The notes beneath the pieces were generated by a model. That model had not been told where the DNA came from. It saw only the letters and a list, made by a program, of their open reading frames with translations, and searched no databases. The position numbers and the translations under genes are program-made. Positions 37,301-52,300 of a stretch of DNA of 64,000 nucleotides are shown here, one piece after another (position 1 is the stretch's first letter; each line of letters starts with the position of its first letter). This DNA comes from Pegoplata infirma (Eukaryota > Arthropoda > Insecta > Diptera > Anthomyiidae): contig OY992537.1 in the NCBI GenBank assembly GCA_963921195.1, positions 868,001 to 932,000 on the forward strand, in the 5' to 3' direction.

Positions 37301-40300
37301 ATGTGCTAACAACTACAGAAACCATTATTACAACTGTTTCTACAAATATTTCTGAGGAGAACATTAATTTGACCTCAACTAAAATACCTGAAGAGACAAA
37401 GAAACCTGTATATGCAGGTCTTCCAGTTGATAGTTCCACAAATGTCTGGATGAATGTTCTTGATGAACCTATTCAGTTCTCTGAGGAGGAAGAAGAAGTC
37501 CCCGTATCGTTAACATCGGAAACTTCTATTTCTCATAAAGAAGAGAGTAAACCACAAACTGTAGTTGAAAATTCAAGAACTACTGAAATTATCTCTACTA
37601 TTATTAATAAAAATACAACTACTGTTGTAAATGATAGCAGTATAAATCAGGTCGAACCAGAAGTTGAATTTATTCCAAGTGAACCCTTACAACCAGTTTT
37701 TGTTGAAATGCCTAGTGATATTTCTCAACAACAGTGGACTGATACTCCCGATGACCCCATAGATAATCAGCAAGATGAAAAGACGATTATTGATACCTGG
37801 TCCAGTGTTTTGGAAGACAATACACCCAATATATCTTCCATTGCCCTTTCATCGAAGTTGTCTCCAAATGCACCTGAATTTACTCCATCCTACTTGCGGC
37901 ATGCCTACTCTGATCAGACTCATACATTCTTGGCAAATGAAAGGATTTACAATGAATTTATACCTAAAAACAAACAGCCAACTACATCAAGAAGACAACA
38001 AGAGAAACCGGAACATCCCGTTAAGCCAAAGAAACTTCCTAGATCTCCCAAGCGTAGTCAAGATAAAGTTCCAAAACCCGAAAAAGTAGAAAAGTTCTCT
38101 GATGTTTTTGAAACAGTACAAAATAAAACCACTGAGTCTTATGAACCCGAAATAACAGAAACAGTGCCTGAAGAAACCAATGTCTGGCAAAAGAATTCAA
38201 ATGGCAAAACATATGCTGATATAGTATTTGGTGAGATTGATGGCACTGAAGTGCCAACAACTATTTCCACTACCTCGGCTTCAATTGAAGAAACCACAAG
38301 TAGTACGTCTGTGACAACAATAGTCACTCACAAATTGGATGAAAATGAACCGGCTGCTCAAGTTGAAACTAAATCGAAAAAACCAAAAAAAGAAAAAGCC
38401 AAAAAGGATAAAAAGTCCAACCAACATGTGCAATCTGAGGAACATATTATAGATGAAGTAGCCCTCGTAAAGAAACAAGAGCAATTAGAGCCAAAATCTT
38501 CCAAAGCAGAGGAACAACCTAAGGTATCAGAGCCCTCTGCATCTAAAACTGAATTCTCTTGGGCTTCTCTAGTTCAAAAGCCTGGCGAATGGGTTGACGA
38601 CACTATACTTAAGAAACAAAGACCAATTCCTGTAGAAAAGAAGGTTGCTGAAGAGCCTAAATCTAAGGAGTCTAAGAAAAAAGAATCCAAGAAAAATAAG
38701 ACCAAGAAACAAGAACTACAAAAACCTAAAGAACAACCAGTACCTGTTCAAATTTCATCAGAAGAAGAGGAAAGTGTTCAAAATCTTACGACTGAAATAA
38801 CAGAAGAAATACACACTACTTCAGTAGTAAAGGAAGATGTGACTGAAACCAAACCAGTGGACAGCACTTCTACTTGGGCCTCTCTTGTAAAACGTCCAGG
38901 CGAATGGATTGACGCTATTACCTCAAAACCAAAGAAAATCCAAGAGAAGGACGACAAAGATCCTTTAATAAAGTCTAAGGATAAGAAGCCCAAAAACAAA
39001 CCAGAAACAAAGTCGAAACATTCCGACACAGATGAAGGTGACAAAGCTTCAAAGAAGGATAGAAAGGAAAAGAAAATTAAATCAAATGATATGGAAAAAA
39101 TTGAAAATATAGTTGATAAACATGTTGATGAACCAATAGATGTTCAAAAAGATCAACCTATCAGTGAACCCGCACCGGATAATACATTCTCTTGGGCTTC
39201 ATTGGTAAGGAAACCTGGTGACTGGATTGATGATATCAGCCAACGTAAGAAGTCACCGGCAAGAGCTTCCGAACCAACTAAAGTTGATCAACCGAAAAAA
39301 CAAGACAAACCTCAAAGACAACCAAAAGAGAAGAAAGAAAAATCACAACGCAAACAAGATAGTCCCACATATCTCAATAAAGAAGAACAGATGCAGTCTC
39401 CTGAACAAATTGATGAACCAAAAGCTTTTGAAAACATTGAACCTGTTAAAGTATCAAAGGATAGAATTCCAGATAGCAAAACTCTTACATGGGCTAAAGT
39501 AGCCAGTCAAATTGATCATATGACAGATGTTGTTAAACCCAAACCAACTAAAGACATTAAGACTCCAGCTATTGATGCCAATAAAAATGTAAAACCAAAA
39601 CATAAGAAGGAGTCCCAAAGAAAAGACCAGGTGCCTGTAATTGTGGACCAAATATCTACAGAAAAATCTACATCATGGGCCACCGTTGTAAGTGATTCGA
39701 CCATAAGCTTTATTGAAGCTGAAAAAGTAAAACAAATACCAAAAACTATTGAAGCTAAAGGTCAACCCACGAAAAAGGTCGGTTTGGATAAGGAAGAACC
39801 TGTGGCATCATCATGGGCGGATATGATCGACGAACTGGAGGAACAGCCATCATGGAAAGATTTGATTAGTGAAGAAATCGAAATTCCATTACCACATGAT
39901 ACCACCGACGAGGACAATATTCAAAAAATAATTGAAACTGTTCAAACAACTGTTGAACCGAATACCCTCGTTTGCGAATCAGAGCCACAACATGAGAAGC
40001 CGATCGTTGCCAAAGAAGATGGTGTTGAAAATCAAAATAAAACAACAGAAATCAGTACATCTACAACCGTAATCACAACCACTACTGTCACTCAAAAGAA
40101 GGAGAAACCGTATTCTGTGCCTCTTGAGCCATTCAAACCAGAAGAAGTCACGGATACAAATGCAATTCCAGAAAATTTGACATTGAATCAACCTTCTGAC
40201 ATCATTACTAAAACCAATGAAAAAGAACCTGCTAATAAGATACCCGAGATCGAAAAAAAAATAGCATATGCTGGTCTTCCTGTTGATGACACTACCAATG

Positions 40301-43300
40301 CTTGGATGGCTGTTATTGACGAACCCATGGTACTCTCTGATGAAGAAGATGATGATCTATCTAAAAACCAAACTGTTGTTGAAACTTCCGAAACAAATAA
40401 AGAGATAAATACCACAGACATTACTGTTGAACAACCAAAAGAAAAAACAATGGAACAACAATTCCCTGAATTTGAGGAAGTGGTCAATCAAGAACTTGTT
40501 AAGGCATCAGCACCTCCGATTGAAGAAGAGCCTAAAAAAACTGTTTATGCAGGTCTTCCAATCGATGAAACAACAAATGCCTGGATGGAAGTAATTAGTG
40601 AACCAATAGTATTCTCTGATGAAGAAGAAGACAAAACCATTGAACCAACTACTTCATCATCTGAAGCGGTTGGGACCATTTCTATTGTTGAACAACAAAA
40701 AGAGTCAATTAAAAAGATACCAGAACAAATCGCTCCTGGAATTGCTGAAGAACAACCTAAAAAAACTGTTTATGCAGGTCTTCCAATCGATGATACTACA
40801 AATGCTTGGATGGATGTTATTGATGAACCAATGGTATTCTCTGATGAAGAAGATGATGATCTATCTAATAACAAAACAGTTATTGAAACTTCCGAAACAA
40901 CTAAAGAGATAAATACCACAGACATTACTGTTGAACAACCAAAAGAAAAAGCAATGGAACAACAATTCCCTGAATTTGAGGAAGTGGTCAATCAAGAACT
41001 TGTTATGGCATCAGCATCTCCTATTGATGAAGAACCTAAAAAAACTGTTTATGCAGGTCTTCCAATCGATGATACTACAAATGCTTGGATGGATGTTATT
41101 GATGAACCAATGGTATTCTCTGATGAAGAAAATGATGATCTATCTAATAACAAAACAGTTGTTGAAACTTCCGAAACAACTAAAGAGATAAATACCACAG
41201 ACATTACTGTTGAACAACCAAAAGAAAAAACAATGGAACAACAATTCCCTGAATTTGAGGAAGTGGTCAATCAAGAACTTGTTAAGGCATCAGCACCTCC
41301 GATTGAAGAAGAACCTAAAAAAACTGTTTATGCAGGTCTTCCAATCGATGATACTACAAATGCTTGGATGGATGTTATCGATGAACCAATAGTATTCTCT
41401 GATGAAGAAGATGATGATCTATCTAAAAACAAAACAGTTGCGGAAACTGAAGAGACGAATACCACATTCATTACTGTAGAAAAAACATTAGAACATCAAT
41501 CCCCCGAAATTCAGGAAGTGGTCAATAAGGAACTTGTTAAAGTATTAGCACCCGCTATTGCAAAGCCTGAAGATAAACAATATACAGCAGCTCTAGAACC
41601 ATTTAAGCCAGAAGACGACGACAAGAGTGTTACAATTTCAGTCAATCTTCAAAAAGATGATAAAACAACTATTGAGATGCCTATAAAAACCGATGCAATT
41701 GTTGAAGTTAAGCCTGAATTGGAAAAACCTAAGATTGAAGAAAATAAAAAGGTTACATACGCTGGTCTTCCCATTGATGATACCTCAAATGCATGGATGG
41801 ATATAATCGATGAACCAATGGTTTTATCTGATGATGAAGACGAAGCTCAACCGGAAGAAAAGACAATTATTATTGCTGCTACAACATCTGAAGAGATAGA
41901 AACCATCAATACTGTTAAAGACCAAAGAGAGTCTATTGAAAAGATACTAGAAGAAACAACTTACGGTAGCAAACTTACAAAGGTAACTGAACCTGTTCTG
42001 GTAAATCCTGAAGATTCAAAAGAATACTCAGCTCCTCTTGAGCCCTTCAAATCTGAAGAGAACAAAAGAGACATTACAATGGCAGAAACTTCACTAATAA
42101 TTGAAGAATCTATCAAGAAGTCAGATCAGTCCAATACTGTTCAATGTGAAGACACTGTTCAAAATGAAGACAAAACAGTTTCTATGAATATAATACCAAA
42201 AGAATCTGTCGAGTCAACTGCTGAAGTTATACCAAAATCGCAAAATGTAGTGGTAGATGAACCTAAAAAGATAACTTATGCTGGCCTCCCTATAGACGAT
42301 ACCACAAATGCCTGGATGGAAGTAATTGACGAACCAATAGAATTTTCTGATGAAGAAGACGATGTTCAATTTAAAGAAAAACCTATGGTAACAAATGTGT
42401 TACCTACAGAAGAGACAAAACCAGATCTAACAGAAGAGACAAAACCAGATCTAACAGAAGAGATAAAACCAGTTCTAACAAAAGAATTTGTAAAATCAGA
42501 AGAACCTAAAAAAACCATTTATGCAGGTCTTCCAATCGATGAAACTACAAATGCTTGGATGGATGTTATCGATGAACCTATGGTAATCTCCGATGAAGAA
42601 GACGATGTAATTTCTAAAAACAAAACAATTGTTAAATCTTCTGTAACAACTGAAGAGACAAACACCACAGTCATTACTGTTGAACAACAAAATGAAAAAA
42701 CAAAAGACCACACAGCCACTTATGTTGAGGAAGTGGTCAATCAAGAAGCAAAGCCTGAAGAAACAAAACAATATACAGCCGCTCTTGAACCATTCAACGT
42801 AGAAGATGACAACAAAAGGGCTACAATTTTAGACAATATTCAATATGAAGACAAAACAGCTATTGAGGATGCTATTATTAAAACCGAAGATATTGTTGAA
42901 GTTACGCCAGAACTTGAAAAACCTAAGATTGAAGTGAATAAAAAGACGACTTACGCTGGTCTTCCTATTGATGATACCGCAAATGCCTGGATGGAGATAA
43001 TCGATGAACCAATGGTGTTCTCTGATGAAGAAGATCAACATGAAGCAAATACAATTGTGATCAGTACTACAATATCGGAAAAGAACGAAATTATCCATTC
43101 TGTTAAAGAGTTAAAAGAGACTGTTGAGAAGAAACTGGAAGAAACAATCTCCGATAATCAAATAGCAAAGATGACGGAGCCGGATCTGGTAAAACCTAAA
43201 GACACAAAAGAATTCTCAACTCCTCTTGAGCCTTTCAAACATGAAGATGACAGCAAAGATCTTACGTTCGTAACAACTACGCCCATAAGCGAAGTAGTTG

Positions 43301-46300
43301 AAATAAAGACGCCAGAAATCCCAGCTAATATTATCGAAAAACCAGCAGCACAAAATGTTATAGACTTGGTAAAAAATATTGTGGAAGAGACTAAAAAATC
43401 AGCTTATGCTGGCCTTCCAATTGATGAAACAACCAATGCCTGGATGGATATTGTGGATGAACCTATGGTATTTTCTGACGACGAAGAACCCGAACCAACA
43501 ACAACTTCTACTAACACAGCAATGCCAAGCACGGTAGTTTCGAAGGAACTGAAACCAGAAGAAATATCAATTGATAAAACTTTAGAGCCTAACAACCCAA
43601 CTGATGGGGAAGAAGAAACTGTGAAACAACATAAACCATTTATAGCACCTCTACAAGAAATGATTTCTGTTGCAACAAAAGAAATTATAGTTGGAGAGGA
43701 TGTTAAATTGGAAACCATACCAGTGCTTGTGAAAGAAAACGACGAACCCAAAAAACCTGTGTATGCTGGCCTTCCTGTTGATGACTCGACAAACGCGTGG
43801 ATGGATGTAATAGATGAACCTATGGTATTTTCTGATGAGGACGATATTCAAGACCCAAAAAAGAATGAAAATATTGTGGATAACAAAATTTTAGAAAAGC
43901 CTAAGGAAGAAGAACTTCAGAAGTCAGCTTATGCCGGTCTTCCTGTTGATGAATCTACAAATTCTTGGATGAATGTTATTGATGAACCAATGACTTTGTC
44001 AGAGGATAATGTACAGCAGCATGAAGCAGAACATTTTACTTCAGAAACAACTGTTACCACTACTACTATAACAACAGCAGTAACAACTACCGAAACCTTA
44101 TTAGAAGATAGAGCCACAGAGCCAGATACATTAACAGTTGTAGAAAGTCATCCATTCACTGCACCTCTTGACGCATTCAAACCAATAGAAGAACCTCAAG
44201 ACACAGTATCTGTTAAACCAGATGGAAAGTCTCAAATAGATTCAACTATTACAGTGACTTCTAGTACTACTACTACTAAAACAATATTGGCTGATGACTC
44301 AATCAATGAACCCTCTTCTATTACTTCTGCATTTGATTTGCCACAATTAGATGTTACATGGAAAGAAATTAATAAGGAAAATAAAAGTGTCGAGACAACT
44401 GAAACTATTGACACTAAAGCTAATAAGCCTTTTACTTCTTATGCTGATATATTAAAACACACTACGGTATTTATTGATTTAGAGAAAAATAACACACACA
44501 AACATCCTGTACCAGTGAAGCAAAAATTAGAACAATTGGAACAAATTGAAGCAGACAAGGTTGATACACCCACAAAAGAGGAGAAACTAAAAAAGAAAGA
44601 CAAAAAGAAGGCAGACAAGCGTAAGAAAGAACAAAAAGTCGTAGACATCGCAGAAAATATCCAAAGCTTAGACGTGAACACTGATGCCAAAGAACTCAAA
44701 CATCCGATAGTCGATTCATTTAAATCTTCTGAAGCTGTAGAAACAACACAAATTTCTAAATCTACGACGACTTGGTCTTCAGTTCTTCAACAAGCGCCAG
44801 TGTCTACTCCTGAAACAATTGTCAAACCCCAATCTGTGGAGCAAGCTAAGCAACAACCTTCAATGGCCCATCAAACTACTGAATTCCTTAATATTGAAAA
44901 GGCAAATATTGAAAGTAGAAAAGATAAGAAACAACCAAACAAGAAAACAGACGGGAACGATCAAAATCAACATTCACCCAAGCCAATCAGTGGGAAAGTA
45001 AAGTCTTCAGAAGAGAAGATAACATTGACAGAAGATTCAATAGTTGATTCTGAAAAAACTACTGTTTCTGTGACTAATACTACAACTACTGAAAAAACTA
45101 CATATAATGTTGAAATTCCTTCAACAGCTACTACCACAGTTTCTTGGTCAACAATTCTACAACAAGCTCCAGAGCCAGTTGAGGAGGTAGTTTGCGAAAC
45201 TCAAATTTTAGAAGACTCGAAACCTCAGCAATCAATGTCTGCTCAAACAGAGCATAAAAAGGATAAAAAACAACCAAGCAAAAAACAAGAGAAAAAAGAC
45301 AAGAAACAAAGATCTCGAAAACCTAGTCCCGAACCATTAAAAACATCTAAAGATCAGACAGAAATTGATGAACTTGAGACTACAGTTACTGAACCAGAAC
45401 AATATAACCCCACTGAAGCGGTTACAGAGACTATTCCGACTACTACAGAGAAAATAAATAATTCTGAACACCCAACTAGTACATCTACAACTATGTCTTG
45501 GTCTTCTATATTACAACAAGCTCCTGAACCCGTTCCCGACAATATTATTAAACCTCAAAATGAAAGCGATGTGAAACCAGAACATTGCATGGTTCATCAA
45601 ACTGCAGCCTTCCTTAATACTGAGAAGACAAATGCCGAATTTAAGAAGCCTCAAAAACAACCAAGCAGAAAACAGGACAAGAAAGACAAAAGACAACATT
45701 CTCGCAAACCGAGCCCTGAACCAGTTGAATTGCAAGAAATCATAACTACTGTAAAAGAGCTCGAAGAAAGTAGTGTTTTGCCAGAATCTGTTAAAGATAA
45801 TCCTGTATTTGATACTACGCCTGACGAAAGCGCTACTGTATCGAGTACAACAATATCATGGTCATCTATTCTGCAGCAAGCTCCAGAGCCTGTTCCCGAA
45901 GTTGTTGAAGAAACCAAACCGTCTTTAAGTATGGTTCACAAAACTGCTGCCTTCCTAGATACTGAGAAGGCCAATTTTGAACCTAAGAAGGATAAAAGAC
46001 AAGCAAACAAAAGACAAGAACAGAAAAACAAGAAACAAGCTCCCCATAAAGCTAGTCCAGTATCAGTAAAGATTCCAGATGAACAACAGCAACTTAAAGC
46101 TGAAAATGAGCCCGAAACTATAGTATCCGAACCAGATTCAAGTAAATCAGTTAGTAATGTAAAGTCTTGGTCCTCAATTGTTAGTCAGACTACGACAAGT
46201 ACAGTCGAAGAATCTCAACATAAAGAATTTGTATCAAAGGAACCAGTTACAAAAACAACATCCTTAGAGTCGGACACAGCTGAGGTAGTTAAAGAAGCTA

Positions 46301-49300
46301 AATTATCGAAGAAAGAAAGGAGCAAGAAGAAACCAAAAGTCAACGACCAAGATGAGAAACAATCTGATGTGTCCAAAGTGGCAGATTCAATAAACTTCCC
46401 CCAACCGGAACCTACTCCGGCTGAAACTGAGCCATCCCTCAAAGAGGAAACACCTGTTACGAAATCTGGTAGTATGTCGTGGTCAGCTATTGTTAGTCAG
46501 TCAGTTGTAGAACAGCCTGTAGTAACTGCAACTGAATCCGTAGGTTATTTGAAGAAAGATGTTATTATCAAAGTTCCATCTGTTCCCTCAGTCACTGAAA
46601 GTACAAGAGATAAAACACATAAGGAGAAATTGAAACGCGAGAAGCCCCAAAAACAGCACAAGTTAAAGGAAACTAAATCTCAATCTAAGGAGCCTTTATC
46701 TGCTGCAGTTGAAGATGTCGAAGAATTTGCACAAATGTCTCCGCAAAGTACTTCAGAAGAATTTTCATGGTCATCTGTAGTGGGCAAAAATTCTGTTGTA
46801 GAAAAAACTGAACTTGAACCTATATATATTGCACACACTGAGAAAGCCTTAGAAGTAGACATATCTTCAAACATACAAGTTATTCCTGAAGTTTCTGAAC
46901 CTATTGTCGTTAAATCATGGTCTGCTTTAGTCAGTGATGATGAATGGGACGATAGCATTTCAACCGTAAACGTTGTACCTAAATCAACAAAGGAAATAGA
47001 AAGCAAAGAAATAGCTACAGATCACCCGGAACAAGAAGAAAAATCTCAAAATTCTGCCGTCAAGTCTTGGTCGGACATTTTAAAGGAGAACATTGATCAA
47101 ACTTTTGTTGACACAGTAGCTAAAAAATCATTTGATAACAAAAAGAAAACATTAGATTTTCTAGAGAAAGAAAAACAAATACATTCAAAGGTTCCCGAAA
47201 AGAGAAAGAAGGAGAAGAAACATAAGGAACCAAAGCAACACATTAGTTTTGCAGATGTTGAAGCTGAAGAATTTAAACCAGTTGTTGAATCCATTGCAAA
47301 ACAAGACAAACCCGTTAAAACTAAAAAGGAGAAGAAATCTAAAACATTAAAGCATCCCATAACTTCTGTCGATGAAAATGTCGTGTTAGTTGAGGATACT
47401 GAAACTATCAATAAACATGAAGAATCTACTCCAAAATCTTGGTCATCTGTTACTGTTAATGATACTATTGAAATTATAGAGCCCTGTGATGAACAAGATT
47501 CTATAAACACTACGATAATTACTACAACAATAACGGAAAGCCGAAAGTTGATACAGGATAGTAAGCCAATTGAAACAGTGGAAGAAGTTAAATCATGGGC
47601 TGATATGCTTAGTGAAGATGAGTCAGTTGAACTTAATGTGACGCCAACTCAGCAAAATGTATTTGAAGATAAAGACAGTGCTGAAAAACAATTCGTTGCA
47701 CCTCTAGAACCATTCCAATCTTTAAATAAACCAATTACAGAAACATGCGAAGAATCAACAACAGTAACTGAAGAAATTAAAAAACCCGTTTATGCTGGTC
47801 TTCCTGTAGACGATTCTGCTACTGCTTGGATGGATGTTTTAGATGAGCCAATGGTATTTTCTGATGAAGAAAGTCCCGACGAACAGCAAACAAGTGAATT
47901 AACTGAAATCATTACTACTTCTGTAATGAAGCCAGCCATATTAGAGGAAGTTGAACAGCCAATACAAAAACCGGAGCCAGTTCTTTTAACGAAAGATGAA
48001 AGTCTAATACAACCTTTGGATTTATCTGACGATGAAAAAGAACCAGAAAAACAATTCACAGCACCTTTGCAACCTCTGTCCGATGAGTCTCAGCGAGAGG
48101 ATACAGAAATAATTATTGCTGAACCACAAGTCGAACAGCCAACAACAACAGAAAAAGATGCAGAAGATGTGAACCAAAAACTTCAGCAAAAGACAAATGA
48201 AGTAGTTGAAGTTGTTGTCAATGACACTCTGCCAACAATATCTTCTGACTCAATTACTACTACAACCGAAGTCACCTATATAGATACAACTGTTGAATCT
48301 TCTCAGAAATCCTGGTCTGATATTTTGAAAGAAGCAAAAGAAGCACCAGTTGCTGAATTCGTTCCAAAGAAACTGAAAGAAAAAACATCGGTTGAAAAGA
48401 AGAAGGGAGAAGAACCTGAAGTGAAAACTGTGGAAGTTGCTATCGAAGCTGTGGAAGTTGCTATCGAATCTGTAGAAGAACTTCTTAGCGATAAAATGCA
48501 ACAAGACACAGAAGACGTTACAACTAACGAAACAGAGACAAAGAAAACTACAGTTAAAAATATTGATAATATTGACCTTCAGCAAGAAGATGTAACAAAT
48601 TTAGTAGACTCTGTTTTTGCTGAAATCCAACCAGCTCAAAAATCATGGTCTGATATCCTTAAAGAACAAACTGAAGATTTGGTAATTGACTCAAATAAAA
48701 ATAAGGTTAAAGAACATAAGGCTAAATCTGAAATCGTTGCTAAAACTAATAAGACCGGGGAAATGGAAGATGATATTATACCGCCCGAAAAATCGGTTTC
48801 CGAAATCCATACTACAACTGTGGTTAGCGAAATAACAAGCATCTCAAAGTTTTCCACCGATGTGGTGAAAGAAAATATTTTACAAACTGAAACAGAACAG
48901 ATGATTACTGAAGCTGTTAGTAACGATGATGTCGTTATTACATCTGCAGTAGTTGAATCCTCCGGTAATAATTCTCCAATTCAACCAACCGACCAAAAAT
49001 CGTTTGATAAACTGGTTAAAGATGATTTTGTTGAAGCAATTGAGGAAAGATGTACTGAATCCCAAGATATACAAAGTACTAAAACAGATTTCATACTTCA
49101 AGAACGACAAACTTCGAAACTTTCTGATGAAAAGCCGACTGAACAACCAGCACCACCTTCATTCCTTAGGTCTTGGTCAGTTGCAGCTGCAGAAGTGGAG
49201 CAGCAACTTCATGTGGAAAAGATACCTGAAGTCTTAGCAAAAATTGATGAAGCCCAAATCAAGTCATCAGATAAACTCGATAAAAAGAAGAAAGAAAAGA

Positions 49301-52300
49301 AATCCCCAAAAGACAAGAATCCAAAAGATGACAAACATAAAGACGTGCCTCAAGAACTCCCCACTGAATCTAGCCAAATACAAATAACTAAGTTTGTGAC
49401 GCCTACAGTTGATGGGAAACTAAGTGAGAAATCTACAGAAATACAGCCTGTTCCCACGGCTACTTTGCCTAGCATGTCGTGGGCTGCTATTTTGAAGGAG
49501 AATTTTACTCCAGATCAAGACATCAAACAGTCCACAACAGATTTTATTCAACAAGAAAGTAAAAAATCTCCTATGTCTTCGGCAGAACATCCAGTAACTG
49601 CAGAGGAGTCTGAATCTGTAACATCAAAACAATTTAGTATTGAAGAACTGAAGCCACAAAATATTGCTGTGATTGCAGAAAAATCGGAGACTATTAAAAC
49701 TGTTTCTACAGAAATCTTCAATACAGAAAAACCAATAATGCCATTGAGTGATGAAGTGATACCAGAACACCCGAATGTCAAAGAAACATCTTGGTCTTCG
49801 ATCGTAACGGACGAAGAAAAACCCCAAATAAAGATGGTTCCAAAAGACAAGAGGCCTCAGAAATCAAAGGTTGAAAAAGTTATTAAAACAATTACCACAA
49901 CTGTTACTAAAAATGAAGAACCAGGAGTACAAATTGTGGATAAAGTAGTTTCAGATAAGTCAGTTATGGAACAACCAGAAACCGAAAATAGCAATGTTGG
50001 CATTGAACAAGCTTCATGGTCATCAATTGTAAACGAAGATATAGAGCCACCACTTCAAACGAAATCTAATGATACCAAAGAAGAGCACAGCAAAGTAGAA
50101 CCAAAATCAGTTCAGCTAAAATCTCCGGATGAGGAGACATACACCAATACCCAAACTGTGAGAGAAGAATCCGAAAAGAAAAAGAAAGAAAAGAAAACCA
50201 AGAATCAAAAACCAGAAAAAGTGGCCGAACGTCCACGAGAAAATGTATCTCCTTCAGAAATTGTTATTCCTCTACCGACGTCATCTGCTCCTTTGCCGTC
50301 TGTATGGTCTCTTTCTGAAACTTATGCTGAAGTAGTTAGGAAATCTGGCCTAACTGAAGAGGGTAAGATACGTTACTCACCGCAGCCTACTAAAAAACTG
50401 ACAGAAGTTAATTCTGAAATCGATGACCGTAAACAGCAAGAGAATAGAGAAAATGATACGAATGTTGTCGGTACTATTGATGAACCTCCTGTTCAACTAA
50501 TTAGTGACCAAATAAATGTCACAGAAGAAAATGTCGAGATAGATGAACCTTCCATTGAGTCAACTGAAATGGTTTCAGCAATTGAACGAATTGTTTCGGA
50601 CTTAAATGAAACTTGGGAACCGTCCGAGGAATCTTCCGCAATGACTTGGCGTGATATGGTGGAATCTGACACTGAACAACTTACATCACGACAGCTAACG
50701 TCTCAACCAGAAACTACTTCATGGTCCTCCATAGTACAAAGTTTCAATCCACATGATACAATTGAACATCCTATTGAACCAATTGAAACAACAACTTCTA
50801 CAGTTACCACTATTAGAACCTCTCGAAAAGAACAACGCCCTACTATTGAAGTAACAGAAGTACCTGTTGAGCCAAAAGAATCAAATCTAACATCTGAATG
50901 GCACATGGTAAGATCAAGATCACGTTCAAACTCTTTGCGATCTAGATCTCGATCTAATCAATCACGAAAATCTCAAAAGAAGCAAAAGAAATCTAAACCT
51001 AAAAAAGAACCATTGGAACAAGAATCGGTTGATATTCTAATTCAGGATCCTACTGTGGTAGCTCAGGGTGTTGATGTTGAAGAACAACCAGCAGAAACTA
51101 TATTGCCACGTATAGATCAGCCTACGGAAACTCCTTCAGCAGCACAAATTGGTCTAACTTGGGCAGCAATTGCAGCCCAAAATGTACCCCAACCAGCTCA
51201 AAAATTACGAATCATTACCGAATCCAACAAAGACACCAGTCCCGTGAAGCAAGAAGCAGTATCGCAACAACCTAAAGCCATAATAAATGTCCAGCTGGAA
51301 GCTGAGAAAAAGCAAAAGAAACCTAAACAAAAATCTAAAAAGAAGACTGAAGCCTTGAGTGTATCTCCCAGCAGAGTTTTTAAGGTTGAAGAATTTTCAC
51401 AACCTGCAGAAGAAGCGATTTCATCATTCGCAGAACCTGAATCAATAGTTACGGAAATTGTTCAAAAACAACCTCAGGAAGATGATGGATTTGTGGCTCA
51501 AACTTCCTACTGGTCAGCCACTTTAATGTCTGAGCAAAAACTTAAGACACCTGAAAAAATTATTATTCCCAAAACAAATGACATTCATGATGAAGTCCTA
51601 GTAAAATCACCCAAAGACACACCAACATCATGGGCTGCTCTAGTAAAGACTGATGCAACTATTTATCCTGAACATCTAGCTATAAAAGAGAAACCAGATC
51701 TAGAAAACAAACCTGAATTTGTTGAATTAACTAAGACAGGCGACATCGAAAAGCTGGAAGAAGAAACGGAAAATTCTGATGACAATATATCACAAACACA
51801 TGATAAAACTATAGCTATTGCTACTGGTATGTCTTTGGAATCTAAACATTTGCTGACAGAACAGTTTCTTCAATCTGAAAGGCAACCTCTGGAAGATGAT
51901 GGATTTGTGTCGCAAACTTCTAGCTGGTCAGCCACATTAAAACATGAACAAGCAGGAACATTACCTCAGGATATAATCATTCCTAAAGCAAATGAGCTAA
52001 AGGAGGAAGTACCTGTGGAATCTCCAACTGAAACACCAAAATCGTGGGCAGCCCTTATTAAGACTGAAGAAACTATATACTCAGACCTCAAAGATAGTGA
52101 ATTGCCAATGGAAGTAGTTGAAACTGTTGAAGAATTTGTTATCATTAAACCAGAAAAACCCAATGATACCGAAACCGAAATTGTTTCAGCCACATTACAA
52201 CATGATCAACCAGAAAAATTCCCACAGGAAATAATCATTCCTGAAGCCAATGAGCTAAAGAAGGAAGTACCTGTGGAATCTCCAACTGAAACACCAAAAT

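Noticed and set aside
40188..44117. Families of similar minus-strand and +1-frame peptides (SSSENTIGSSITSIQAF type, LKKLFMQVFQSMI type)
   Set aside because: Their similarity to each other is simply inherited from the YAGLP nucleotide repeat read in the wrong frame.
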